Below, in pieces: positions 35,721 through 49,125 of a DNA stretch of 64,000 nt. The notes under the pieces were generated by a model. It made no database searches. It saw only the letters and a program-made list of their open reading frames with translations, and had not been told where the DNA came from. The stretch spans positions 2,618,001-2,682,000 of the forward strand of contig JAJNNQ010000027.1 in the NCBI GenBank assembly GCA_027886175.1, given 5' to 3'. Each line of letters opens with the position of its first letter. Positions within the stretch are counted from its first letter, which is position 1. Source of the stretch: Phylloscopus collybita. Lineage: Eukaryota; Chordata; Aves; Passeriformes; Phylloscopidae. The translations under genes and the position numbers were made by a program.

Positions 35721-38700
35721 GAGGTGGTTTTTGTAGAACAGAAGAGGGAATCACACACGAGGAGCTTCAGAATTTGTGTTGTGCCTGTGTTGCTCTCTGA
35801 GCAAGACCAGAGGCTGACAAAGACTGATGGCAGCACAAAAGGTTTAAAGTGTGGTCATGTCTTGTCTTAGCTGGGTAAACACATTCAGTGAGAGCTTTGT
35901 CTGAACAAGGACAGAGAAGTTGAGCCTTGAACAAGGAAATAATTTATGTAAGTTTTAATGAATATTTAATGTGGAATGTTAATTATAAAAAAAAAGAGGG
36001 TATGTATTTTGATGTCGTGCCTTTAAGTGTCAGATCATGCAGTGTCTCCCTGGCCTGAGGAGGACCATCAGCTTGCTAATTACAGATGTATATCAGCCCA
36101 GTGAGAGTACCCTCCCCTCATGTCAATATCTCTTCAAAGAAGTGGGTGTTGTAGATGAAAAAGAGAAAATGTCTTTAAAACCAATATATGAGAACCATCT
36201 GCCTTTATTGTTTTCATTGAGTTTCCTATTGATCAATATTGCTGAACACAAGAGATGACAGTTATTAATAGACGATAAACCAGTGCCAGTTGTTTGTAAT
36301 ATAACCATAATTCTTAATATTTTATTACGGTATGTAAATGTAAGAAGTTTTTGGGCTAAAGTAGTATTTTTCTGAAGATAAGTGGCATTTTTGTACCTGT
36401 ACACCCTTCCAGCCTCTTGGGCCACATGGAAGGAGACCCCTGCAAACTATTCCCACCTCCTGTGAGGGGCCAGTGGGGCTGTTCTGCAGTCAAGGGGCAG
36501 CAGATGCAGCTGAGGCTTCTACCAGAGTAAAAATGGAAAAAAAAAAAAATCAAATTTTTTTACTCAGCATGTTCCAGTGCTCAACAACAACCCATGCTAT
36601 GAAGACTGAAAGACAAATAAAGGTGAAGTTACCAGATGCTGTCACAATAGTAAAAAGGCTGTTTCAAGACTGACTCTTAGAGTCTCATTACAAAATCCAA
36701 GTGTGCGTCAGCAGCGGGTCTTACTTGTAAAGGGACATTTGCTTATATCTGACCTTGGTCTGAAACTTACCCATCCTCATTAGGAAAATGAAGGCCAGCA
36801 CCACTGACCCTTCTGTCTCCCCCAAAGCACAAATATTTGAAGCTGCATCTAGGCCTGGACTCTGCCCCGATTTCATGCTCTGCGTGTGTGTACAGCGAGG
36901 GGGAGAGCAGGCAACACGCCTGGGAATAATAAACCACATTAGCTCTCAAAGGGAGATTTTAAAGTTTTAATATTCTGCTTGTCTAGTTTGATCTCGTATC
37001 TGGTCATTGAATTGTATCATTGCAAGGAACATGAGAGCAGCAGCATGACCATGAGGTATATTGTGTTACAGAATGAGGTTACACAGCACCAAAGCACCAC
37101 CATATTTCAGTAACAAACGCAGCTTCTGGGGAGTTTTGTTATCATTGCATAAGCTTCACTGCTCCCTGGAAGATGACACTGATTCAGACAGAAAACACTA
37201 ATTCAGTTCTTGCCAGCAGAGCCAATTGTCTCTCTGATTACATTAGACTGACAACTGGTTTTCAATGTCATTGTCAGCCGCAGCTTCTCCTACGTGGTGC
37301 ACTGGAGCATGAACTGGGCTCCCTTTATTTCATTATTTCTGCCCAGTTCTGTGTTTGTGAATAAGGCAAATGCGAGCCTCCCACCTCGTAGATAGAAAAA
37401 TGCCAGGTGTTCAGGTTACAAAGCTCAGGCTTCAGCAGTGGAGGCCAGCACCTTTTTAAAGGCAGACCCTGAATGCCTGTGTCACTATAAAAAATTAATT
37501 TGAAGCTATTGTATCTTTTTTTGTGTGTTGGTTGACTAGAGGGAACGTAGGATTTCTGCATGAAATAATTGTTTCATTAAACAATTTACTGAATATGTTA
37601 ATTTTTTTTTCTTTATTAAGTGGTAACTGGAAGACTGCCTGTGAGCTGCCCATTGCAGGCACTGGTTATTTAAAATATGCTGTGCACTGCTGGTGTTTTT
37701 GGGCACATGAGCCCTGTGCCCATTCTGGGTGTGGATGAGTGTGGAGCTCAGAGGGTGTCTGTCCAAGCAGGATCTGTCTGGGCTCTGTGCTGTCACTCCT
37801 GCCCTGGGCTGGTGCAGGGGATGCTGGTCAGGGCTGGCAGTGCAGCTCTCACCTGGCAGGCAGGGCACAAATCTGGGCCTCAGCCTGTGCCCATTTGGGC
37901 AGCACAAGCAGCACGTGGGGCTCTCTGTGAAGCAAACCCCCCTTGGTCCAACCAGCTGTGCTGTTTGACAGGGAGTGATGGCCTTTCCAGTGTCACCACA
38001 GCCATGGGCTGACACCAGCTCCCTCCGTTGTGAGCAGCCCGTGGCCAGCTGAGGTACAGCCTGGCCACGAGCCAGAAACACAGAATGTGCTCTCTTTCTC
38101 TGCTCTCGTGCCCAGGCTGTGGTTTGTTTGTTATCTGGAGCACAGGACTCCCCTTGGAGCTCTCAGCTCATTTTTGCAATCAGTCTGTCCATCACAGCCT
38201 CTTCCCCTCCCTCTGCCTCCCTCCCATGTGCCACTCCATGGAAGGGGGATTAAGGAACCAGGAGGTTGCCATGGGGGTTCAGCACCATCTGCAGAGATGT
38301 TGCTCATCTGGGCAAGTTCTTTTCAATACCCTGCTGGTCACTGCTACTCCTCCTCAGCAGAGAAGGGATCAAGCATGCAGGCAGCATTTTCACTTTGTAA
38401 AAATCATTTTATCCACCTTTGCTTGAATAGACCGAGAATATTTCTTTTTCCTTTTAATGTTTCCATTTATATTAAGGTCATAAATGCATTTTAAAAAATA
38501 TAAAGCTGAATTTTTTTCAGAAGGTCTCATTTCTAGAGGAGCTGTGTGTGTAAGAAAAGCAAGAGGTTGGCAATAAAGTCAGGAGAGGTATTGGTGATGA
38601 AGGTTGCTATGCCAAACAAAATGCTGTTAAAATAGTATTTTGCATTAGTTTTCTGTACTTTTGTTAAAAATACCCTAGAATACCCTAGCAGGTTGTCAAG

Positions 38701-41459
38701 GAGGAAGCTCCATGAGCTCACAGGAACTGTGTGAAATGAAGCCCCATGAAATGGTTGCTGCCAACTTTGTGATTCCTCCATGCCTGCAGAAGAAGAGATT
38801 TATGCTCTGCAGAAATGTCTCCCTCTATTTCTGAATTCTCTTCCACTGCTCCCGTTGCCCAGAAGTCAAACAAAGCTAACCTCCTCCAGGTCCCAGAGTG
38901 AAAAAATGCAAACACACTGCATTTAAAAGTAGATTTAGCAACTCCAAAGTGGGCGATTTGGTTCCACCCATCAGACCTGAGTTCTCTGATCTGAAGTCAG
39001 ATGGGTGCTACTCCTAGCGAGATGTGTGCCAAATCTAATTAAGCTTTGCATAATGTGCATCTTGGGTGATTTGATTTATTAGCTTTGTTTGAAGAAAGTA
39101 ATAATAAAAAAAGAAAATGGCTTTGGTAATAAGCTGTTTGAATTCCCTGTGCAAGTAGGCACAGTCCCTCCTGGATCTCCCTGAAATGCTCTCGAGGTGC
39201 ACGGGTTGCCCATGGACTGATGTAACACTGGGAGCTGGAGCAAAAACGGTGTCTGGAAGGGGGTCCTGCCTCCACTCCTGCCCACTTCTGCACAGGTGTT
39301 TAAGTATTCCCCACTGGGGATACTGATTTCCATTCTCACAACCACCATCAAGCCCTGGGAGTTGTCACTGATCACCATTTATACCAATGGAACCCGTTGC
39401 ACTGGGAGGTTGGAGGTGGCTGCGGCACAGCAGAAATTTGTGTTTGCACTAAATGCTGGGAAAACTCCCCCAGACCCCACGCTGGTGTAGCAGAGCTGCT
39501 TTTGACTCCTATAATAGCTGTGTGTACCTCCTCTGTTAATTTTTTAATTCAGTACTGTGCAGTGCAGATGTGTCCCGTGGCCATGACCCTCAAGGTCTCA
39601 GGTCCTGTTGATTGTGGTGGGCCAGGTTCTGGTGGTTGGCCATGGCATTGTCTGATACCCTTGTAGCATTCCTGGAGCTGGGTTCTCACTTGCCATCAGT
39701 TGTTTTTCCTGTCTTTGATGCCTTGTGGGTTACAGAGGAGGATTTCCTGCAGGGCTCCTGATAAGCCTGGCTCTCCTCCTGCTGATGATAAGAAATCCTT
39801 TTCCTCCTCCATCCCTCAGAGCACTGACTGGTAGATCCATTGCAGCATGACCCAAGGTGAATTTCTATTTGTATCCATCACTGGTCTTCATCACAAACCA
39901 TGGAAAGATTTGGAAAAGTGGCATGTACTGGAAATTATAGATACTGCCTTGGTGGCTGCAATACTACCCCAGGATCAGTGGGAAAGGCAATTCCCCTGGG
40001 ATCAGATCAACAGCACCATTTTGGGATATAACTGTTTGTAATTGAATGGGGGCAATAATCTGGGACCTGAAAATCAGGGCATCTTTTCCTAATCCCTCTC
40101 CTGACGTGCAGCAGGCACAAAACATGACCAAAGATTGGGTATCTGCAATTTCTGTTTCCAGGAAAAATGTCTGTAGCTTGTACTTTGCATTTGAGAAGAG
40201 AGAATGAGAACAGAGCCTTGAGGACCAGCAGTTGTGATGTTGTGTTATCCTGGGGTCAAATAATGATTTGAAGGCGTCTTACAGTGGGAATGTTCCTACT
40301 GGAACTCAAAGGGAATTGTGTGTTTATCTTCCCTCTTTTTGAGGTGATCTCCCCTAAAAAAATCTTTCAAGGTTTATTGTTGTTTGCAACTTGGAAAGTG
40401 GGAATTAGGTGCAGGATCAGAGTTATTCTTAGTTGATGAAACTTTTTTTTTTTTTGTAATTTATGTTATACACATTTGAAAAATTTGAAGAATTGAAAAT
40501 TTTTGGAGAATATCCATAGGGTAAAATGATTCAATGTAAATAATATTTGTAGTTCAGGTTGGGGTTTTTTTTCTGTAAAAAAGTAAATGTGCTTATTTGG
40601 AAAAAATCAAGCTTTGGGAAGTTTTAGTAGATTTAATGAGATTAAATTCTTTTTTTCTTATTGCTAAAAAGGGAAGGAATAATTTTCCATACACTGAAAT
40701 AGTAGAAGAATTAAGGAAAATACATGGATTAGCACCAGTTTTATTTGAGCTAGATTTATCCAAAATTTGAGTTGCCTCAAAATGTTCCCTGAGGTTTTAA
40801 TCATGATACTTGCTTAGTTTTAGCTTTTCACTCTTCTGAGCAAACACACAACTGAACCTTATGGCAGAAACATTCACCTAAAATACTAATATTAAGCAAA
40901 TATCAGTAAATCTCACAAAAACATTGAATACACATATTTTCTTACCAGAAAAGGATTCCTAGGATTTCATCATACCCAGGCAAAAGAAACAAGCCATGCA
41001 GCCTCTCGTGTGTGATCAACATGGTTTGAATTTTGAATATTAAAATATTTAAAATTTACTTACAGACCTTTAATATCTCCCATAACTTATCTGGCAATTA
41101 ATTTCAAATGCCGCATCAGTGGCAGAGGGGGTTTAATATGTTTTGCCAGTAATTTAGTTTTTATCAGAGACAGATGTAAAATGGTTCATTATGAAAAACT
41201 CTCATTTCCACGCAGTTGGATATGAAATGAAAGGTTAGAGAAGAAATGAAAAAGGTGTTTTCTGCTTCCCACAGCATCAATGGTTTCCAACAGGCGCCAT
41301 TTACCCTCTCCAGCTGTGCAATGACTCTGGCATTGGGAGAAAATCAATGAGGCAGCTTTGGGGGAAGTTTTCTGTGGTTGTGGTGAACAGAAGGGTCTCT
41401 GCAAGGTCATAGCTGTCCTTGCAGCTAGGGACCCTCCTTTGTCTTAGAAACCACAGCAA
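35721..41459. other. Non-coding stretch with a GC-richer middle
   Basis: The interval 37620-38350 is GC-richer and holds the longest open frame of the window (181 codons, 37536-38081, minus). Several shadow frames on both strands cover the same bases, and Cys/Pro/His-rich text without a domain suggests non-coding DNA. An A13 run lies at 36537-36549 and a T13 run at 40443-40455. A ten-base direct repeat (ATACCCTAGA, ATACCCTAGC) lies near 38671. No repeat family was identified. Confidence 0.65.
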
Positions 41460-41489
41460 CAAGGTGACAGCTCCTCATCTCGATTTAAC

Positions 41490-41930
41490 CCTGGGACGGA
41501 GGCTGAGTGAGATGTTCAACGGCACCTGAGAGCGTGAGTGCCCCGCTCCCGTTCAATTTTAATGGGTTTTAAATGCTTGACTCCTCCAGGCTGCTCTGCA
41601 AACCTCAGCTTTGGTTCCTGTGCCTGCACAGGGCCTGGGCTGACACGGTTTAACCCAAGGGGCAAAAGCTCTTTGATGCCAGTCGGGCGCTCTCTTCCAA
41701 AAAGCCGCCTGCGTGGCGGGAAACGGCAGCACCGTGTGTGCACAGAGGGGCCTGTGGAGGGGCCAGGGGAAGAGGAGTTTATCTTTAAACTGGTTTGACT
41801 GACTTGCAGACACAAGGCAGCTCAGCATCCGCCTCTGCTGACTCTGCACCCTGTGCAGGGCTCTCGGTGACTCAGAGGCAGCAGGAGCGCGATCGCGGCT
41901 CCTGGCTCCAGCGTTGGGTCTGTTGGGAGG
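41490..41930. promoter_or_regulatory. Weak CpG-enriched block
   Basis: About eighteen CpGs in 440 bases, clustered at 41690-41735 (GTCGGGCGCTCTC, AGCCGCCTGCGTGGCGGG) and 41886-41917 (GAGCGCGATCGCGGC, holding the palindrome GCGATCGC). Open frames of 99-167 codons run on both strands, as expected for GC-rich DNA. It could be a distal regulatory patch or an unannotated promoter of a non-coding RNA. No TATA box or initiator is obvious. Confidence 0.3.
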
Positions 41931-42699
41931 AGGAGAGCAATTCATTAATTTATTTGGGACACTGGATGGTTTCCTCGCTGTCTGCAACAACAGGGTGTGA
42001 GCAGTCCCAGCTCCAGCTGCTGGCAGACGGGTTTTGCAAAAGCCAAGGTTCCTGCCCAGCACACACCAGCGGGAGCAGCCCAGCCGGGATGTGCCTCTTG
42101 TGCCAGCCCAGAGGGGTCTGGGGGCTCCTAATTAAATTCTTACATTGCTCATGTGTTCAGTAATTAGAGATTCAGTTTCTCAAAGCCTGCTAGGGGAGTT
42201 TTCCGTAGTGCTAAGTCTCTTCATTCTCACTGGAAACGATAGGGCTGAAGTGTCAGAGCTGTTTGGTCGGGCAGGGATTCGCTTGGCAGGAAAGGAAACC
42301 AGGTGGGAACCTCCTCCTCAGGGGGGTTGGCAGCCTTGCACTGAGCTGGCACTGAGAGCTGCTGTGGCCACTGCATGTGTCCCTGAGATCACCTATGAAT
42401 TGATGAGTCAAATAACCCCAGAAACCTGCAGGCTTACATTCCTCCTGCCAGTGCAAACCGGGAGCTGTTCCACTAAAGGACACGCTGGGATTGATGCAGA
42501 GTTGTGCAGGTGGCACAAGAAGAGCTTGCTGTGGTTTCTTTTCTTTTTGCTGTGTGATAAAATACTAAAATAATGTAAAAATTCCCTTTATGGTAATTGC
42601 ATTTTAGACAGATTATTCTCCACACTGACAACAGTTTAATCTTTTCCCCTGAACTCCCAGGGAGCTGCATGGCTGTGAATGCAATGCCACGGGGGCAAA

Positions 42700-42830
42700 G
42701 CCACCCTACAATCTTGTGTATGCAACTAAATCTCCTAATTTTGTGAATGCAATTACCATAAACAGGAATCTATCAGCACGTGCATTATTTAAAAGTGGAG
42801 GGTCACTATCCTGACTAGAAAATATTGTGT
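42700..42830. promoter_or_regulatory. Candidate conserved non-coding element
   Basis: Balanced unique sequence with CTCCTAATTTTGTG, GCAATTACCATAAAC, TCTATCAGCACGTG (an E-box CACGTG) and TGCATTATTTAAAAG. Simple repeats are absent. Enhancer-like texture only; constraint is not shown. Confidence 0.25.
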
Positions 42831-43494
42831 ACTTCTGTAATATAACTATTTATTAATTATAGCAGTAATCATATATTAGTCTTCTGTTTGCCTTCTGAAC
42901 ATTTGCACTGATAAAAAACTGTAAAATCCACATTCTTGTGCACTGCAAGGACTAAATACAAAATATGCATTCCAAACATTGTACTTCAAACCTAGCAAGC
43001 ATGGAGTACTCAGAGTAATAAGCTTGGGTGTTAGGAGACATTATTTCCCAAGAAATTTAGAGAGTTTATTTTGCCATCTGTCTTAATCTCTGAAGAATGT
43101 GGTCGATTTTGGCAGTTTAATGCTTCCAAAGGAAAACACTTTGCAAAAAGACGTGTTTTGAAACCCTTCTATTTACCCAGAGACAGTATTTTCAGGCACA
43201 ATGGATCCTGATGTGATTGATGTGTGGCAGTCACAGCACAGCCTCCTCCCCAGTCACTCAGCAGTCCCAGAACTGCAGTCTGGGTCTGGTGGAATTTTGA
43301 GTATTGCTGTGGACAGAGCAGCGCAGCCCTGTGTTACAGCAGGAAAACCAGCCAACAGAAAATGCAGATACAAAGATGCATCTTGGCTCCAAAGTCCATT
43401 TTTTAAGCTTGATTTCAAGAAGTACTGAAGGGAAAATCACTGCAGGGCTGTGTGTTTTAAATATCAAGCAGGATTTTTTAAAAGCGTCTAAGTA

Positions 43495-43568
43495 GCTTCT
43501 GAGCATAATTCCACTTACTTCTGAACATAATTCCACTTACTTCTGAACATAATTCCACTTACTTCTAA
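43495..43568 (+). repeat. 22-base tandem repeat, three full copies
   Basis: The unit ACTTCTGAACATAATTCCACTT is present exactly at 43517-43538 and 43539-43560. A first copy at 43495-43516 differs at two sites (GCTTCTGAGCAT). An eight-base start of a fourth copy, ACTTCTAA, follows. The identity of the middle units suggests recent duplication, so the array may vary in length between individuals. Confidence 0.95.
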
Positions 43569-46500
43569 ATGAGAAGGTCCTGAGAAATTTTAGGAGACGT
43601 TTCAAACCTACTTCGGGAGGTTAAAACAACTTATTTTCATATCTTAGGGAGTAAGATATTAAATGTTAAGTAGCTAGCATGAAGGATCAGTGATAATTGC
43701 TCCCCTTAAGTGGATGATTTTTAGCATTTAAGCAAAGCATTGGATTCTGTTATCCCGTTGTTCCATGGACCTACCTGAGGAACAAGCTCTTGTTAAAAGC
43801 AGGTCCAAAACCCAGATTTAATTTGTGAGTCAGCTGGAGTGGAGCCTGTCAGAGGCATTTTGCTCTTCTGTGGGTGGCTGAAGCACCAGGTCTTGGTAGG
43901 TCTGAAACTGTATTAAGTTTCACCAGCTTATCCCATGGCTGATTTTTTGGGTCTAAAATATGGCAAAAACATAAACACAGCCTGGCATCTCCTCCTGGCT
44001 TGGCTTGCACAAGGCTTACGTAATTGTACTTTTTTTGCTGGGAGGAACTATTTTGAAGTGATAATGGTTTTCTTAAGGAGATGCTGTGAAGATAAGCATC
44101 AAGTATTTATTTCCATAAAAACATCCATTCTCAGCCTTGAGATGAGCACCACCTTCGTTTATTAAAACTGAGAATTTCTTAATAATGGTATTGACTGATG
44201 AGGTGTAGGACCCTGCAAAGGGGAGATGGCACCTACTCCCTGTCTGCTCTGTAATTACACTCTGGGATGAGGGATTTGATCTTGCAGTCATGCAAAGGGA
44301 ATTTTGTGTGTCTAATGAAGTGGAGCAGAAATAAGAACGATTTAATTTAGCAGTAGGATGGATTTTTTTGTCCTCTTTTTTAACTATAAACTGGAATTTA
44401 ACACCTCTAATCACAGACCTCAAATCTGTACATGGATATATGACTGGGGCAGTACAAGAGTGTGGATGCCTAAAGATATTTTCCAGTGATTCTTTAAATA
44501 ACAGATATGGCCTATGGATAAGGATTAATTTTTATTTTTTACACTTTAGTCATGACTCTTGTCATATCAGAAAACCAGCATATTTTGGAGGTGAGGGAGT
44601 GCCAGTATCTCCCTTCACCCTTCCCATCCCCATCACTTCTCTGGCTTTTAGAAAATGTTTATATTGGACAATTGTAGTTATTCCCTAAATCGAGGTGACA
44701 CAATTTCTCCTTGGAATTTTAATCTTGCAAGTGAGATATCCATGTGTCAGACAATTAATTAATCACAATTCCACTCCCTAAAGTAAAATTCTGACTATTA
44801 ACACACTGAAACAATTTCTGTGTTGTTGTCTTCAAACAGCTACATCCGACTATTTATGATTGTTAAGGAGAAGGTCCAAACCCCACTGGGAAAACCATAA
44901 AAATCTCTCACACTTTTTGAATGAGTTTTCCTCTGGATTGGTGATTTTCATCTTCTTCCAATGGTCTGAGTGCACTTCTTTATTAAATATTTAAGCTTTC
45001 TTGCTCTGGGCTGGGTTTTTGAAAGTTACTGATCTAGGTCCCTGCACTGCTTCAGATCTGCAGATCCCAAGCTGAAGGTCACTCCTCGGGACAGGGCATC
45101 CCTAATTCTGGCACACTGTGTTTTCACCAGCCATGGGTTCCAGGGGTTTGGAAAATCCAATGAATTTCAGTTCCTTTCCTGGGGAGATCCAAACCAGCTC
45201 ACAGATCTTTGGCGCCTGGGGTAGGAAGAAGAACCGTATTTCACTTTTCTTTCAGAGCAAGAGAAAGGTTTTCATTTCCAGAGATCAGTATCAAGGAAAT
45301 TGTCTTCCAAAAAATCCCTGCTCAGGACTGCAGCCACCTTGAAAGTTGTAATCCACTTAATGTAAAGCCACAGCTCAGCAAAAACTAAAAAACCATGACA
45401 ATTTTTCCCTAACTTGAATTTTAAATGAAAATAAAGTTAGATTTTTTTTTTCCTAATTAATTGCAAGGTCTTTGACCATATGTTGACTTTTATTAATTGT
45501 TTTTTCTGGACCATTTTAAATTTAGGAAAGCAATTAATCCTGGTAAAAAGTATTAAAAAAATTTCTAACATATTTTCGGCAATTGAAAAGTTATGGAACA
45601 GCTAAAAGAAGTATTTGGCTTGGCCCAAAGTAAAACAGTTTCTTTATTTTTGAGTACTTAACATTTATTTCTGTGACATTGAGGGAAACTTGAGAAAGAA
45701 TGACTGCTTAGGAAACAAATCAATTATTTTAGCAAACGCTGAAATGAGACATTCTAGTTTTCAGGGAAGCTTTTCTGTTTGTTTTGGTGTCTGAAAGGAA
45801 CGCTTGGGTGAAACTGGCACAAAGACACGGGGAGGATCCAGGGCTGCTGAATTTGCAGTTTTACTCTGAGTGCCAGGCACTGTTTTCCGTGCTGGTGGAG
45901 AGCCATGGAGAGCTCAGTAACGTTTTCATGGGTGTTCATGCAAACCCTTTATCACCTCAGTTTTGCCTGTCCCCCCAGATAGGATCCTTTCCACTGCCTT
46001 ACCAAACCAACAGCATTTACACATCAAAACAATAATTCATTTTCAGATTCAGCTCTTCATTAAAAAGATAAGTAGGGCTTAATTGGCATCCAGTGCCTGT
46101 GTAGCTGCTCTGTGCTAGAGCAGAGTTAAGTGGGGTTTCTCAGACAAGGGCCTTGGGCGAGCCCTCTGTCTGGGATGAATTTCTCCCCAATTAAACTCAT
46201 TTGTTTTCACATTCACATAATGGCACCTGAGATATGGAATGTCTCAACCACTTCCTTCAGCTTTTTTTTTTCTGAGGGTGGGGAATTGTTTCAATCTGAG
46301 CTGCAAACTTATTAGGGTAGAACATACCCTGCAAATAAATGTCCAATGTGCTGGAGGATTATCTGATTAAAGAGGTTAAATTATCCTCTTATTACTTTAA
46401 TAGTTTATCTTTTCTGAGGTTCAGGTAGAATGATGTTTTATTGAAGATAGGCCAAGGGGTGGAGTTTTGCCTCCGATGATGTTTTGGATAGAAGTTGAGT

Positions 46501-47448
46501 TTGAAGTAGGATCAGGGGAGCCAAATCTTCTGACCTGTTTGTGCCAGAGTGGGGTTAGGGTGGTAGGGATTGAGGGAGATTTGCCTTCTCAAGGATTGTT
46601 AGAAATAGTTCTTCTACAAAGAGCTCTGCTGCATCTGGTTTGGAACTGGTTGTGCCCACAGGAAGAAACCCAAAAAGTTTAGAACAGAATCCAGAGGGGT
46701 TTTGCTAAGCAGAGCCTTCCTACTAAGCTATCTCAGAGCAAGACCCAGAACCCAAAAAATCACAGCTGTGTCATCTTCTCTGGATTTTTTAGCCTTTATC
46801 TTTTCTATATTTCAAATTCCTGTGGTTAAAACTAAAGTGGGGAAAATCAGGCTGAGCTACAGAGAGTTCTCTGTCTGATCTGTGGACGCCCAGGGCCTTT
46901 AAAGGCCCCTGACTTCCTAAATTCCACAGGCATTATTGCCCCATTAGAAGCACAGCGTTTTTGGAAATCCCAGGGAGACATTGGTGTAGAAATGAAATTT
47001 GTTTTCAAGCTCTTTATCCTGCACTTTCCTTCTTGCTGAGAAAGGCAGCATCCTCAGCTAAAACCAAGAACAACAGATCTTGGCTTTGCCTCTGTTATCC
47101 CTCTGTGAGAGTCTGAGGTTAGGCACAAAGTCCAGCTTTGGGGCTCACCTGCTCTGTGGGAATGTGTACCAGCACCTGGGCACAGGCTGAACGAGTCTGG
47201 AGCTCACCAGAGGCTGGGGAGGAACTTCAACCTGCTTTGTCCCTTCACAAGGGTCCAGAAATGTGGCTCCCGTGGGCAGGGGTGGGATGGCAGATCCTGC
47301 TGCTCTGCTGGAAGTTGCACAGGCACCAAGGATGCCAGGAACATCATCCCAGCCCCTCTCAACTTCTCAGTTTTCTTTCACCACAAAACCAAGGAGAATC
47401 ATTCTGAGTCATGTTTGTATTGTACTTTGAGACTTCTGGCTGGGGAAG

Positions 47449-47477
47449 AAAAATAAAATAAATAAAAAAAAATAAAT
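47449..47477. repeat. (AAAT)-type A-rich tract
   Basis: An A-rich tract of AAAT and AAAAT units. It could be a microsatellite or the decayed tail of a plus-strand retrocopy. The sequence to its left is not recognised. Confidence 0.7.
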
Positions 47478-48016
47478 TAGAAGGACTTGTATTATTCTCC
47501 TCATGAAATATCGTGATGGGACTCATGATCTCCTTGCCCTCTTCTGTTGAAATCCTGCATCAGGAGGGGCAACACAAACCTCTGCCCCAATGGAATGAGA
47601 GAAATAATTGAAAATGCTCAAATGCCCAGTCAAAAAGTTAATCTTTCTGCCAGTTGGCATTCCTCTGGATGCTAATAGCCACAAGAATTAGTGATGGAAA
47701 GATCTAATGTTGCAAGAGCAGTAGCATGGGAAGCTGTAGAAAATTATCTGTTGTCTCCATCTGTAACAAGGAGCAGGGAGGCCGTGATGCAGCTGAAATA
47801 AACTGCAGCTTGGCCATCTGGGCAGATGCACAGCAGTGTTTTCTGTACACCTCAGAGGTGTCCTGGCTGCACAGGAGCAATGTGTTTAAAACCATGGTGC
47901 TGGACTTGGATGGTCTAAATCTGTGCTGCAGCAAAAGGAATCAGGCAGAGTGTCCCTTCCTGCGGTGCTGCATCCACGGTGGCTGCAACTTAATGTATCA
48001 CAACAAAATGCACCTT

Positions 48017-48049
48017 AATAAAATAAAAAATAAATAAAAAAATTAAAAA
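48017..48049. repeat. A-rich tract with AATAAA units
   Basis: Starts AATAAAATAAAAAATAAATA and continues A-rich to 48049. The pattern of a poly(A) signal followed by an A-rich tail is what a processed retrocopy leaves behind. A 103-codon plus frame lies to its left (47726-48037), but its translation matches nothing I know. Confidence 0.6.
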
Positions 48050-48932
48050 GAGCAACCATGCAGGCAAGAAGAAGCATCTGCATTTGCTTTACTGGATCTT
48101 TTTGTCAGGCATTGTGATCAGGCTGACAGTTAGCCCTGAGGAAAGTTATAAATTCTGCGCTGAATTGCGGTACAATCATTCACCATGGCATTTCTGCCCT
48201 CTGGCCATCCTCTGGTTATCCATAATTGTGGCAGATAATGGTTTTTTATGGCTGGAAACATTCTTTGCAGGCACAGGGACAATAACCAGGGCTGAAAATG
48301 TAATTAAAGTGAATGGATGAACTTTCTTAAAGAAACAGTGTAGATTATTACTGGAGCTTAACACCTACAAAGCCTGAGGCAAAATGGCAGCATCTGAAAA
48401 AACTTGTATAAATTTTAAATGCAGGGAGAGCTTGAAGGTGGATATTAGATTACAGAAGGAAAACTGAGACATTTGATGTAACAGATAACTAAGAGCTTAG
48501 ATCATCTCCAGAAATATAAACTAATGTAACTTATCTTTCTCTGTCAGTTGGAATATGTTATTTGTGATCTGTGGCACCTTGTTTTCACGAGCCTATGGAG
48601 AAGTTTGTTGCAGATTTTGTCCACTCATGCAAAAAGCATCTTCTTTATATAGTTACAGTAAGAAAAAGAATGGGATGTCTTCTCTGTAGTACCTGTTTAT
48701 TATCATGGAATGAAACAGAAAATGAAAAATGAAAATTTATCTTTGGATTAAAGTTCTGGAACTAAAGTTCGGGAGAACAAGTTTTATTGAACAGCTCTAT
48801 AAAGACACAAATGAACAGAAAACAGCAGATTTCTGTTTATTGCAACACTTCTGCTGCAACATATGAAATTATCTGTTTCTGGTTAAGTCACCTCTTGGGG
48901 CAGTGTTAGTTACCTGCAGGCAGTTCCTTGCA

Positions 48933-48956
48933 GGAGATGGAGATGGAGATGGAGAT
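48933..48956 (+). repeat. (GGAGAT)4 hexamer array
   Basis: Four perfect GGAGAT units. In a transcript the purine-rich GGAGA core resembles exonic splicing enhancer motifs, but no exon is evident around it. Confidence 0.9.
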
Positions 48957-49014
48957 GCTTCCAAACTTCTGCTAAACGTCATTCTCCTGTATCTGCTGAA
49001 AACCAGAGTGAGGC

Positions 49015-49125
49015 AGAACATTAATTATCATTAACAAAGACTCAATACTTCTTTAAACATTAATAATGTCTTCTGTTATTATTAATTTAACCGTTCATGA
49101 GCTGATAATGGGCAGTCTAAATGTT
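49015..49125. promoter_or_regulatory. AT-rich block with repeated TAAT cores
   Basis: Many ATTA/TAAT cores in 110 bases: ATTAATTATCATTAAC, ACATTAATAATG, TTATTATTAATTTAACC and GATAATGG. This is a high density of homeodomain cores, but AT-rich DNA makes such cores by chance. Confidence 0.2.

Larger units (their letters stand above)
41931..48932. other. Non-coding stretch
   Basis: Unassigned unique DNA apart from the small items listed. The frame at 42145-42573 (142 codons, plus) has no domain and no splice context. A perfect 16-base palindrome, GGGCCTTTAAAGGCCC, lies at 46893-46908; about one is expected by chance. The interval 44900-45700 is strongly AT-rich. Confidence 0.65.

Noticed and set aside
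37536..38081. Longest open frame, 181 codons, minus strand
   Set aside because: It lies in GC-richer DNA, where stop codons are rarer. Both strands hold overlapping frames of 63-154 codons over the same bases. The translation has no domain, signal or known motif.
41559..42062. 167-codon minus frame
   Set aside because: It falls in a CpG-enriched block with a rival 122-codon plus frame. The sequence is low in hydrophobic periodicity and matches no family.
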